Below are positions 32,901 through 43,561 of a stretch of DNA of 64,000 bases, piece after piece. Made by a program: the position numbers and the translations under genes. The stretch is taken from the NCBI GenBank assembly GCA_949775045.1, contig OX459105.1:16567353-16631352 (forward strand). Direction: 5' to 3'. Source of the DNA: Metridium senile (Eukaryota; Cnidaria; Anthozoa; Actiniaria; Metridiidae). Under the pieces are notes generated by a model. It did not search any database, had not been told where the DNA came from, and saw nothing but the letters and a program-made list of their open reading frames with translations. Numbering within the stretch: position 1 is the stretch's first letter; every line of letters starts with the position of its first letter.

Positions 32901-34512
32901 CTGAGAAAAAGCATGGAAATTATCAATAAAACAGAAATGGTGGATCCCTTTTCACTTAAACAGAAAGCAAATATCACTAGTGTTACATTCGCTGAGGGAA
33001 TGATTCAACCAATCAGCGGCGTAGAAACCAAAAGAACAACTCATCAAAGTGATTCGAAAACAAAGTTACCATTTCTTTTCAAACAACTGAGAGATAGTAG
33101 TCGTAGGAAAACCTCAGCTAAAGTGTCTCGATCCGATTCTTTTAAAACTACTGAATACAAAAACACCCAAAGTAAAAATGGTACAAAGTTTGATTTTGAC
33201 ATTTTGGAAAAGTACGCGCTGATTCGTAACTCGCAGAGCAAGGCAACGTTTACCGACTATGTTGAGAAGATTCGATGTCTACGAAATTGCAGCAATGAAG
33301 ACGATGATTACAAGCCAGAGGACAACGTCCTTAAGGAGGTGATCTCTAAGGGGGGTAGTCAGTCTCTAAGGAGGGTAACTGGTGATAGTTTGACGTTTGA
33401 ACACGTTCGTGAATTGTGGTACAAGACTCAAAGTGATAGGATAGCTCTGAACAAGGGGAATCGACGAACAAAAAGCCTGCCACCATATGGTAGTGGTGCA
33501 CGAAAGATGGTTGTGGATGATGTTAAGAGAAATCGCTGTATGACTGAACCTACAGGAGATAAAGAAACAAGGAATCTTTCCTCGTTGAAGGTTAGTTAAC
33601 ACTCTAGAAAAACATTTGCCAAACTACCATGTATTCGCTTTGTACACTGTTTCTTGTAATAGACCAGTTTCGTGTTATCTAGCACCGCTGTACTATTTGA
33701 CAAAAGGCGCATTTGCACAGGGATAGCTTCAATTCAGAGTATTTGTTTATTGTTTATTTATTTATTCAAGTTATTTATTTATTTATTCATTCATATTTAT
33801 TCATTTATTATTTTTTTATTATTATTGTTATTATTATTTTTTTTTTTTCAGGGAAAGCCTCACACTTCAAAGCATAGGTGCCCACTACAGCGCATGCTCT
33901 CTGCAACAAATAAAAGACTTGAAGCAAATAAATTCCATGATTCGGGAAAAGTTAAAAACAAAATTAAAAACACAGAAAATGAAACTGTTGGATTATCAAG
34001 GTAATTAAGTCTTTAAAAAAATAACTATATTATAAAAAGATAATAAATTTGATTTAAAAAAGAAAAAAAATCATGTGCACTGGCCGGGAATCGAACCCGG
34101 GCCTCCCGCGTGGCAGGCGAGAATTCTACCACTGAACCACCAGTGCATCTGTTATGAAAATAGATGGAAATTTCTAAGTCATTCTAACTTAACCATACGT
34201 GTTGTTGGTCCCAACGAGTTTTCGATAATCTTTTTAAGGAAAAATGTACTTTTTAAAAATTAGCAGAAATCAGCTTACTTTTGTTTTCTTCTGTATCTGA
34301 AAAAAAGAATATGAAAAATAAAAATATGAAAAAAAAAAATTAACATGTTTCCTTTGAACCTTTTTTCTACTTATTTAACTTTCTATATCTGTATTTAAAT
34401 AATGTATTTAATGTAGATTTGTTTATTCTATTTCTTCAGGACTAAGAATGGCATAACGTGCTGTATTTTAGGACGGTCTTCACCCTCCAACAACCAAACA
34501 GGTTTTCAATAA
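29930..34512 (+). CDS. Unrecognised 523-residue hydrophilic protein
   Basis: Exons 29930-29964, 31889-31962, 32028-32075, 32398-33590, 33852-34000, 34440-34512; all junctions are GT/AG and in phase. The ATG is the first after an in-frame TAA at 29915. No signal peptide, membrane segment or known domain was recognised. N-terminal part: 'ECLSGWSQEEECLLQEEIG' and 'ALVESFERQEIEKLHQA' (helical, acidic); middle: Asn/Ser/His-rich with two identical HGNSV units; then 'NLTRYEEKLRQRRENRLRKS', a possible charged helix; C-terminal half Lys/Arg/Ser-rich. It looks like an intracellular scaffold or nuclear protein, but that is inference from composition. Alternative end: an acceptor at 34470-34471 would give 34472-34566 ('TVFTLQQPNRFSINTLQDN'), open to a good donor, and a further short exon at 35282. 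Which end is used cannot be told from sequence. Confidence 0.75.
29985..30115 (+). repeat. Relic unit of the 95-bp satellite
   Basis: Contains AATGAAATTTGTAACACTGA and TTAGTTTACTCGCTAGTTTG, the landmarks of the array at 43562, one diverged copy in intron 1 of the preceding gene. Confidence 0.75.
30286..30705 (+). repeat. ~98-bp tandem repeat, about 4 copies
   Basis: Units share TATTATTTGTAATGTTAAGT and AGAAATGACGA; the last two are more diverged and shorter. They begin like the sequence beside the satellite relic at 29990 (AAGTTTAATACTTTA, GTACATGTATT). Confidence 0.85.
30863..31104. mobile_element. G/C-run MITE, ~240 bp
   Basis: Left GGACGGACCATTAGAAAAACCC pairs with right GGGTTTTTCTATTGGTCCGTCC. 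Inner part has repeated CTGCAGGATTTTTTTT segments and a GGGGGGGG run. Same plan as 44893 and 51945. In intron 1 of the 523-residue gene. Confidence 0.85.
34076..34146 (-). tRNA. tRNA-Gly (GCC)
   Basis: 71 nt on the minus strand. Acceptor stem GCACTGG/CCAGTGC, A box TGGTTCAGTGG, anticodon loop around GCC in CGCCTGCCACGCG, T loop GGTTCGATTCC, discriminator A; no intron and no encoded CCA. A run of eight T starts about seven bases past the 3' end, a normal Pol III terminator. Lies antisense within the last intron of the 523-residue gene. Nearly the standard animal tRNA-Gly sequence. Confidence 0.97.
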
Positions 34513-35429
34513 ATACACTACAAGATAATAGAATAAAACGAGACATAAAACACACAGAGGCCAAAGGTAAAGATATATGATAACTAAGAAATTATATTAT
34601 CTATTCATAACTCTGACGTCTGGGACCGTATTCCTAGCTTGAGTATAAGGCTTTCGGGGAAGGGGAAGAGAGGATAGGGGGATAGAAAATAGACTGCGAG
34701 ATTCAGAAACTTTTAATGTTAATAAAACGAGGTTTTTTTTTTAAATGCTCATTTTTCAATTCTCTCGTTTTCCTCGAAATCTGGAGGGAAAAGAAAGGGA
34801 CTGTTGACAGTCTAGAGCCGGAAAAGAGTAACTTTGAGTAGCCTGCGATGTTCGCTGGTCTGCGGTATCGCGAAGAAGACTCCAGAGAAAGTCTTTCTAG
34901 AGCCTTTTCTCTCTGTTTCTCTTTCTGTCTCATCTTTCCAACGTCACCACAACTCTACAAACATCCGGGTAACACGGGCTATTCTACCATTAAAAACGTC
35001 GATGATACGTTTGTCGCGTGACTAGTGCATCAACTGTGGCGTGATCAGTATGACGTCACTGACCCGGACGTTAAGACGTTTTCGATGCTGTTGCAGTTTG
35101 TGAAACATTGCGGACACACTAGCTTATACGCAAGCGGAAAACAATATCCATCCAACCACTTTTGTTACGCATGACGTTACAGTTTAGTTCCAGATTAAAA
35201 AAGACTGAATGAATTGGGTTATAGAAGATGGATTTGTTATTGCTTTTTATTTTCATTTATTTATTTTTTTATTTTTTTCAGTAAAATGAATGGAGGATTT
35301 GATATAAAAACTTATCATCTTATCAATAGAGATAGAAAAAGATGGAAGTTGAATAATGAAAAGTGTTTCGAAAGAGCTTTATTGAAAAGTGAAGATAACT
35401 TAAAAAATCCCCTGATTAATGTTTATGAA

Positions 35430-35515
35430 TGACGTACGTACCTCTTATACATGTACACTGAATCGAAATATGGTGAACAATTGAATAACTATTGTTCTTG
35501 ACTATAATAATTATA
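35430..35515 (+). repeat. Relic unit of the 70-bp satellite
   Basis: Contains CCTCTTATACATGTACACTG and TTGAATAACTATTGTTCT, matching the array at 57997. A second fragment with GACTGACTAGCCTCT repeats lies at 35740-35790. Confidence 0.8.
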
Positions 35516-36987
35516 ATATAATAATAATAATATGTAATAAGGGAACCTACTCGCAAAGGCGATTTTCGCGTATCAAAAATACCGTATGCAATCTTGAAAA
35601 CAATGCCATTACCATATATGGTATTGTAGGTGAGAAGTAACAAAAAACTTTGATTAGCGCGCGAGATTTTTTTTTCTTTTTTTAACAGGTTGAGATTGCA
35701 ACAGAACAATAGGCATATCTTTGATACGCGGTAGGGCCCTAAAGGACTGACTAGCCTCTGACTAGGGACTGACTAGCCTCTCATACATGTCAAAAAACTA
35801 TTGTGTTTCAACGCGGCATATAAGGGCTCGATTCAATAGGTGATGCAGTTTGATGGTTATAATATTGCTTAAATGCCGTCGCATGTTTTCTTATCAGGTA
35901 CACTTTCATCCCGTGACAAACACGACGTGTGACGTCACGTCTATAACGTGATCATAACAAACTGAACCAACGAGTTCTAATCAACCTTAAATACTCCTTG
36001 TCTCTGGCAGTTATAAACAACCTTGAATACTCCCTGGTAGTTATAATCGTCCTTGAAGACTCGTAAACAAGGTATTTATACTGTTAATTTGTAGGGGCAT
36101 GTATTATGCTAACGAATATAAAGTCGTTTTTCCATTCTTAAGTTTTGCTTACGGCAAGCATACCCACTAGTTCGTTATCTTATTACTCGATTTTGTTCAT
36201 AAAAGCTGCCAGCAACGCTGTAGATTTAGTGTAAAAACTAATAGTTCTACTTATGATATAGTGTTTTCCTGTTCTATTCTCTTTTTTCTTTTCTGAACGT
36301 TTTTTCTCTCTTTGTTAAATTGTTTATAATCTTACCGCTCTTTATACCTGAATATTATGTATTAAACAAAAACCTAAATGGAGGCTAACTCGATAACTTC
36401 CCAGTTTACTTAGCCTCCATGCTCAATTTCTATATTCTATAAAACATACATAATAGAAACACTCATACAAACATATACAAACGAATATAGAAAGAAAAAA
36501 TGTAAAATGTATAATATAATGTACAATATATTGTAATTAGTATATAAGAGCAAATAAAGATTCTATTCTAACATGAATATGGATAGATGTGCCCACAAGT
36601 AATTATCTAATTGTGCTTTTACACTACATAAAATCCATTATATGCATGTCCAGTGTAGGCTGTGCAAATCAACAATTGTTTCATTTCTAACTTGTAAGTT
36701 AGTGCGTGTTTGCCAACACATGATTATCTGTTTTACATGGCATCACGCCACCTTATATCTGTAACCTTGTGAAAATATGGGAACATTCTAAATATAATAT
36801 ATATATATAGTTTGTGCCAACACTTCAAGTCATCGTTACCTACTTGTTTTCTTACATAAAGGATTCATTAAGCACCACTAGACATGTCACTGACCAGGAT
36901 GTTCGCTTCATTACAACAACTCATTTATCACTTGTTTCATTAGGCCTACTCAACCATCGCTTGTTTCATTAGGCTTTCTCAATACTC

Positions 36988-37668
36988 CCCGACGTAACCA
37001 ATCGAACGAAATCGTCGATTCAATCGAATTCAATCGAATTCAATCGAATGATTGGATTCGAGTGTATTCGGTAATCGAATGAAATCGAATTCACAACTTT
37101 TTTTGAGCCAATCGAACATAATCGAACATTTGATTGTTAAATCATTCGATTTTCTTCGATTTTGATTTTCTAGCGCGGCAATCACTTTGTTTTCCGTATT
37201 AAAAGAAACGAGGTTAATCAGTATTTATAGAAATATTTTCCTTTTATTAGACGAGCCAATAACAAAATAAACATGGTTCCAGTCCATGCAGTTAAACAAG
37301 TTAAACGGAGTTTTTTTTTTAAATATATATGTAATTCTTAAGTGCTTTAATATGTAGAAGTGTTTGCGTATGTTGTGTAGGTGGTGTTCTTTTTAAGAAA
37401 TATGTAATTTTTAAATGCTTATGTAGAAGTGTTTCTTTAGGTTGTAGGTGGTGTAAGTCCCGGTTTAATTTATTTTAGCATTCAACTTTATTTGATTACC
37501 GTTCGGAAACACAATCAAGCATTCGATTGCGTTCGGAAATCGAATTTAATCGAATTCACAACTTTTTTAGCATTCGATTTCATTCGATTACCAAACGCAA
37601 TCGAATCCAATCATTTGATTGGATTCGATTGCGTTCGATTACCGAATCGTTCGATTGGTTACGTCGGG
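36988..37668. mobile_element. 681-bp element with 7-bp target duplication and AATCGAA-rich arms
   Basis: Ends CCCGACGTAACCAATCGAAC and GTTCGATTGGTTACGTCGGG are inverted copies, and AATACTC flanks both sides (36981-36987, 37669-37675). The arms consist of ATTCGATT/AATCGAAT repeats pairing over ~150 bp. No coding capacity. Confidence 0.9.
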
Positions 37669-37726
37669 AATACTCAGTCTAAAGTTCTTAAAGACATCAT
37701 CGATTTTTCATATATCAGTCTTTTAG

Positions 37727-37845
37727 GCCTAGGTTATACGTCGAATCTCACTTGTGCCGAATACAATTCAAACAATAGATAACTAGGCGGTCTTCTTTCA
37801 TGTAATTGCATTCGGTAGAAGTGAGATTCGACGTATAACCTAGGA
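37727..37845. mobile_element. MITE hairpin, ~119 bp
   Basis: CCTAGGTTATACGTCGAATC pairs with GATTCGACGTATAACCTAGG, continuing through TCACTT and the ATTCGG region. Lies 59 bp from the preceding element. Confidence 0.88.
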
Positions 37846-38014
37846 CTAATTTGGCCAAATATCTAGAGTTCGTACTGAGAAAGCTGGTTCTTCATTTACA
37901 CTGATCTGTCACGTTCATCAGTCTATCTATAATACAAACTACATTCACCATGTCCAATACACTGCCCTTCAATATAGAACCTGTCCAGTAAATAACGCTA
38001 ATTATATACCTATT

Positions 38015-38250
38015 AAATACACCTTTTATTCCGACGAAGGGCTAAGGACGTCAGTAAGGTTAAGTTAAGTTACGGTGTTACAAATCTCATTCTATTACCT
38101 ATCGTTTAATCAAACACCGACGCAGTCTATACTAGTTTACTCGCTAGTTTCTATTTCTATTTTTACGGTGCTGCAAATCTCATTCTATTACCTATCGTTT
38201 ATATCAAACACCGACGCAGCCTATACTAGTTTACTCGCTAGTTTCCATTT
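38015..38250 (+). repeat. Two 95-bp satellite units after a GACGAAGGGCTAA motif
   Basis: TTCCGACGAAGGGCTAAGGA near 38028, then two units with ACGGTGTTACAAATCTCATT and TAGTTTACTCGCTAGTTTC, in the orientation opposite to the 43562 array. Confidence 0.85.
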
Positions 38251-39579
38251 ATTAAATACTATATTTAGTGACATAAATCCAAATCTTTTAATTTTAATTT
38301 TATTTGATTATTCCTTTACACATGTAAATATATGAGTAAGCGGGAAAATTAAAGCATTATTGTACTAATTTACGTTATACCAATATGGCACCTGTCACTA
38401 ACTAGTGTTGTTGTTATTCTTGCTTTCCAGATAAACCAAGTTATTTTCCAGTCAACAAACAAAGCAAGTGTTTTGTCAATCTAATAGAGGTCCAGGTCTG
38501 ACATCACTTGTCCAATCACTTGGTACTTTTCCTGTAAGTTAAACAATTGAACCAAACGAGGTGGTATTTTCCAGACACGTGGTATCTTCCAGTCAATTCT
38601 AATTTATACCAGATAACTTTAAAATTGAACAAAAGAAGGTGGTGTATACAGCTGATAACGTCTCTGATCGTTCCTGGTCATTTTGGTACAAGAAAACTCC
38701 ATTAAATAAAACAAGGTGGTATTTCCTGGTCTACACTTGGTGTTCACGCATGTGCAGTAGACAGTACACCTGTCTGTTTCTATAGTAACAGTGACGCAAT
38801 GCTAAGCTACGTGATTGAGTTTTCCAAGAGGTTTTCAAGACGAAGGCAGTGTAGCCATATGTATGACGAACAGGTTGCTATATACATCAAAAACCTGGAC
38901 ATCGTGGTATTCTTTTAATTACCAGAAACTTCCTGCAATTGCACTATAATTGTGGTATATGACTACTTAACACAAAAGTTGACTTGTGCAATCAAAGACA
39001 GAAATGCCTTCATATATCTTACGTAGTTGTAGAAAACACAATTTTAGATTTTTTAGTTCTTCAGTACTCAACAAAACGGCTCCATATAGAATGCAAATTG
39101 ATATATTGAGTTTTTTAGGCATCCTTTTCTAAAACAGTACGAATACATACATTGTAAAATAGCTAAAGCTAAGGAGAAAACACTCCAACATATCAAAATA
39201 ATAACAATAATAATAAAGAAAATTTATTTTCATCTGGGGATTGCAACAGCGCTTACAAAATTATGATAAAACTATTTAATTAAAAGTATAAAATGACAAA
39301 ACAGTTCTTATTTAAAATAAATGCTATAAATACAGAAAGTGGGAAAAAAATATTGAATGCAATACAATACAATACAATACAAAACAATTTATTAAAGTTT
39401 TCTCAAATTTTACATGGTATTACTTGTGAGCATATATTAATGTAATTATTCTACAAAATGTATTTATGGTAAAATAATTGCGTAAGAACAGTAACAATAA
39501 AATGAAGATATAATACATGAAAATATAATATAATATATGTAAAATCAATAATATTTGTAGTTTAAATCATTTTGTATTA

Positions 39580-39880
39580 TTTCTCTTTGTTGTACAGTTA
39601 TATATGAAGGCTGCAATTGATTTGCAGATGAATGGATCAATACTGTTACAAAGAAGCATTATTTTGTTTGAGTTATCAAGAACAGAAAATTGGTTGTATT
39701 TGTTGTTTATTTGATCGAAGAGCTTATTTCTTTCGATAATATAATAATTGCATGATAGTATTCAGTGTAATTCATCTTTGACTCTATTTTCATTACAGAA
39801 TGTACATAGTCTTATGTGATCTGGTGTTTTGGGTATTGTATGTCTACCGGAATGCATTAAATGCAAGTTAATTTGATTTG
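39580..39880 (-). pseudogene. Non-LTR retrotransposon 3' coding fragment
   Basis: Minus-strand reading from about 39875 gives 'NLHLMHSGRHTIPKTPDHIR' then 'LCTFCNENRVKDELH', one in-frame UGA, 'ILSCNYYIIERNKLFDQI', and a region ending 'ICKSIAAFIY'. The C-x2-C-x9-H-x4-C pattern after a 'GR.TIPK' segment is typical of the end of LINE reverse-transcriptase ORFs. The stop and lack of an upstream part make it a relic. Confidence 0.7.
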
Positions 39881-40004
39881 ATTTTTCTTTCTTTTTTTCT
39901 CTATCCCAATTAATCATTCATTTATTTAATTATTTCAAATTTAAAAAAGAAGAATATTTAGTTTAAATATTTTTGTAAAATATACAAATTACAAGTGTGT
40001 ACCT

Positions 40005-40330
40005 GTGTCAAAAAAAACTTTCAACGACTATAACGTACAACAAATAATCTTAATAAAGCTTAAGTGTTTGTTGACATCATTAAACATTACCATATGAAGG
40101 CAATAATCATTTTTCATCCGGCACTTAAAATGAGTACGCGCTTACTCGAACCATTATAAATTAAACAATTGATTACTTTTTCTGTTGGGGACTTGATGTT
40201 CGCTTTCTCGCCTTTAATGAGAATCACTTGATGGGTCTGACAACCATTTCAAAAGGGTTGTCCAAGACGATAGGTCATTCAAAGAGGTTAAACTGACTAC
40301 TAGCCATACACCTATTTCAAATATTTCTAT
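40005..40330 (-). other. Orphan copy of the GPCR 5' flank
   Basis: On the minus strand this matches the sequence upstream of the + strand GPCR (46790-47125), including CGAGTAAGCGCGTACTCATT, GTGCCGGATGAAAAATGATT and GCCTTCATATGGTAATGTTT, and the tract beyond it with TTGGACAACCCTTTTGAAAT-like motifs. No receptor sequence follows at its 'gene' end (below 40005). Confidence 0.85.
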
Positions 40331-40998
40331 AACCAATACGGTGACCCCAATTTTTTTTCACGTTTTTTGACTTGCCTAACAATGATCTATAAATGACAGG
40401 ATTTATAAAAAAATTCATTGAAAAAATCCAAGTATCCGGTACTACCTTAATAAGTGGTATGTATTCAAGGGCAATATCCAGATATAGCCCTCATTCCAGG
40501 GCAATATCTGGATATTGCCCTCGAATTGGTATAATGAGGGGTTAATATCCGAAATACATCACTGTGAATTACAAAGAAAACCGTGTCAAGTGTGAAATAA
40601 AGGCATCTACTTACTTACCCAGACTGTATAAGCCAGTATTTTTATGTATGAAAAAGTCTGGCGTTTAAACTCGATGAAACAAACATACTTCATTTCAGCC
40701 TTATAGTTATTATTAAGTCATTTAATGCTGGTTATAGTTCACAAAATCATTTACATATGTACATAATTCAACTGAGTATTATTATGATTTGAAATATGAA
40801 TTTTGCAGGCAATCCATTTGAATTTCATAAAAAGCTATTTTAGTGTTTAAGGTTTAACATCATAAAACTACAAAATCCACGTAAAAATCGTGGGGAAGAA
40901 TCGGAAAAACCTATCACAGAAAATGTCCATAAGATATATATCCCACATTTTATATACACTGGTTATTTTAACAAGTGAAAAACATTCGTAATATGCTC

Positions 40999-42387
40999 TC
41001 AATAAGTTTCAATATTTTCATTTTGTTCGAGTACTTTTGTCATGGGATTTATTTGCACTGGCAACGAGCTAACAGTAGTTGTCAACTTGTTGGAGTTCGT
41101 ATTAATAAACATGTTTGCTGCGTTAGCACTGTCACGTGATGCAGCAGCGACTCGCCCACGGCGGAACTTCCCAGAGAAAAAAGTAGTTTGTTTACAGTAA
41201 GCAGCTTGCGTACTTCCTTCGCGTTTAGTTGCATTAGTGTTCGTCGTAAAGGCAGTATTAGCGTTGGAACTGCTTGGCGTTGCTGTGCGAACAGAACTGA
41301 TTTTCCATGCAGAGACTGAACACGCAGTCAATGGTCCAGGGAGAACTGTTCGCGCGTCTCTTTCCCGTTCAGCTGCACTTGCGTTTGCGTTAGATACAGT
41401 ACGAGGGTTGGAGCTGCTGGTCGATATGTCAGGTGCGACGCGGCTACGGTGCAAGTATTTAGTAAACGGATTTTTGATTCTCTTGTCACAAATTATGTAC
41501 AAATACGGAACGATAGAAAATGTTGAGTACGACACAGTAAACGTCGTTAAGTAGAAGCAAGAGATTTTTGGAGAGTCAGGTGAAGCGTTACGTAAGGAAC
41601 GCGCAGCACCAAACGGAATCCATACGCAACAGTACGTAAAAATAAACGCAAATGCACTTCGTACCATACGTATTTCTTTGATGGTGCTCTGATTTCCCAA
41701 CGTAGAACGCACCGATTCCATGTGATGCCGTAGTTTATGGTCGACTAAAAAAAGGCATGTGAGGCATGAAGTACAAGAGATTGTAATGACTAAAGTAGTT
41801 AGAACTATTAACGAGATATTACCATAACCATTAAGCTCGCTCTGAGCAGCCTCTGCACGTAAATACAACCCTTCACATACCGTATTACCATACTGGAAAT
41901 CCACGATGTAAGTGGTCATGGGTAGAAACGTTATGACGAAACACGTAACGCCTATTGCCAAAGCGCTGCGTAATGCACCCTTGTATGTGAGTATTCTTTG
42001 TTGTGGAAATTTAGTTATAGCTTCGTAACGATCGTAACATAGGACAGCTAACGTTAGAAAACCCGTAAACATACAGAAGAACAAAGTGAACAGCTTGGTG
42101 AAACATAAGCCAGTGGAGGTAGTCAATGATAGAGATATCCGTCCTACATGTACTATATCTATGTAATTTAAAGGTAAACTAACAAAACAAGCTACAAGGT
42201 TGATCAACGACATCTGTAGAAGCAGTACTCGATCAGGTGTTTTTCGGCGCTTGAGATCATAACGAACAAAATAGATAACCACTGCATTTCCAACAAGGCC
42301 AGTTATAAAGATAAATACAGTAAGACTAGTGATAGTCCATGTACCGGGACAGTGATCGAATGAAGAAGAACTGTTCGATGTGTTCAT
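40999..42387 (-). CDS. Class A rhodopsin-type orphan GPCR, single exon (copy A)
   Basis: 462 residues, no intron, ATG at 42387. Plasma-membrane receptor with seven hydrophobic segments. Motifs: N-glycosylation sites in 'NTSNSSSS'; TM1 'GLVGNAVVIYF' (N1.50); TM2 'SLINLVACFVSLP', with Asn where class A has Asp 2.50; TM3 Cys in 'GLCF' and DRY in 'CYDRYEAI'; ECL2 Cys in 'NTVCEG'; TM6 'CVWIPF'; TM7 'VPYLY', with Val for the Asn of NPxxY. No Lys in TM7, so not an opsin. The ~150-residue tail is Ser/Thr/Asn-rich, ending 'PMTKVLEQNENIETY'. Ligand unknown. Head-to-head with the near-identical copy B at 47165; their ATGs are about 4.8 kb apart. The 5' flanks of both are clearly related. Confidence 0.92.
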   Translation of the reverse strand: MNTSNSSSSFDHCPGTWTITSLTVFIFITGLVGNAVVIYFVRYDLKRRKTPDRVLLLQMSLINLVACFVSLPLNYIDIVHVGRISLSLTTSTGLCFTKLFTLFFCMFTGFLTLAVLCYDRYEAITKFPQQRILTYKGALRSALAIGVTCFVITFLPMTTYIVDFQYGNTVCEGLYLRAEAAQSELNGYGNISLIVLTTLVITISCTSCLTCLFLVDHKLRHHMESVRSTLGNQSTIKEIRMVRSAFAFIFTYCCVWIPFGAARSLRNASPDSPKISCFYLTTFTVSYSTFSIVPYLYIICDKRIKNPFTKYLHRSRVAPDISTSSSNPRTVSNANASAAERERDARTVLPGPLTACSVSAWKISSVRTATPSSSNANTAFTTNTNATKREGSTQAAYCKQTTFFSGKFRRGRVAAASRDSANAANMFINTNSNKLTTTVSSLPVQINPMTKVLEQNENIETY

Positions 42388-42629
42388 CTTAACTATTGTA
42401 AAAGAAACTCAATACAAATGAGAAATTCAACGACTACAACGTACAAGAAATAATCTTAATTAAGCATTATGTTCGCCAAACAATACCATATGAAGGCACT
42501 CAATAACTTTTCCCCTGGCAGCAGGTATTTAAAATGAAAAGGCGCTTTTTCCATCAATTATTAATTAAACACTTTTCACACATATTTTGAGGGAGTAAAG
42601 TGAGACTTGAATTGCACATTCGTACCGTA

Positions 42630-42951
42630 TACACCTATTTCAAAAAAGGTTGTCATCGCCAAAAGCGATAGGCGATAGGCGATAGGTCATTCCAAGACCC
42701 AAGTGCACTATGGGTATACTCTAAAGTATCCACATAAAAACAGAAAAGCTGTGTGTTCTGGGCACATTTTCAGTCCTTCGACAAGCCATTTAACTCTCCA
42801 GTGGAGATCGTTGTTTAGTGGAGCTGGCATGGTTGAACATTTCACGACTTAGGATTATACCCATAGTGCACTTGGGTCTTGGATTGACCTATCGCCTATC
42901 GCCTATCGCCTATCGCTTTTGGCGATGACAACCTTTTTTGAAATAGGTGTA
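42630..42951. mobile_element. TA-flanked MITE, 'CACCTATTT' ends, type 2
   Basis: TA-CACCTATTTCAAAAAAGG TTGTCATCGCC at left and the complement at right (CAACCTTTTTTGAAATAGGTG-TA), with GCGATAGGCGATAGG repeats inside both ends. Lies 243 bp upstream of the ATG of GPCR copy A. Confidence 0.92.
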
Positions 42952-43561
42952 TGATATTTGGATATCTATGAGTCTGACAAACTATTGAAAAGGGGTTGGG
43001 TAAAATATAGCATTGACTATATACAATGATTTCAAAAAGGTTGACCCGGCGAACGCCGATTACACGACCGCAAGGCATTGTGGTTACGCATACAACATAT
43101 CCTAGTGTTTTTCTGCTAAGCACAATTTCATCAATTTTAAGCTCTTCTTTACTACATGGAGCTGGCGTTATGCCGTAAATTCGTTTTCTGTCACCAAAGA
43201 TACATGAATACTCAATATCAAAGACATGCAATCGCCGTTCACAATTTACCGTTCACTCGACCGTCAACCATTTATAAAATAAGGTAGTGAATAGATGTCA
43301 AAGCTAAACTCGTTAATTAAGGATATAAACAGTAATTGAAATGATTGATAATGATCTGTAGGTTGAGACAAAGAAACAACGGCTTAAATGCGTGGTTTGG
43401 TTATTTCAAACTATGTTTTTAATCAACATGGTTAATTATGTTTTGAATTAGTGTAGAGTTCTCACTGTTTAAGTTCCGTTCGTATTGTTTTAAGACTTAA
43501 GTAAGGAACACTCAGCATGGTTTTCTAATTCCATCGATCTTATGTACTGTAAGTATAAATG
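42952..43561. other. Intergenic, nothing recognised
   Basis: Between MITE and satellite; a minus-strand open frame extending to 43231 starts in unique DNA but runs into the MITE, and is not called. Confidence 0.5.

Larger units (their letters stand above)
34513..40998. other. Gene-poor, repeat-rich intergenic region
   Basis: Contains relic satellite units, two MITEs, a LINE relic and an orphan GPCR 5' flank, listed separately. An open frame at 35281-35432 has a good acceptor before it (AG at 35280-35281) and could be a last exon of the gene ending at 34512, but the phase does not favour coding. Nothing else supported. Confidence 0.55.

Noticed and set aside
35281..35432. Terminal exon of the 523-residue gene ('MNGGFDIKTYHLINRD..')
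   Set aside because: The acceptor is good, but the phase from the best upstream exon gives a stop after two codons; transcript data would be needed.
38025..38050. Third hammerhead-like core
   Set aside because: The GAAA box is missing, so it is only counted as an eroded relative of the 44.5 kb copy.
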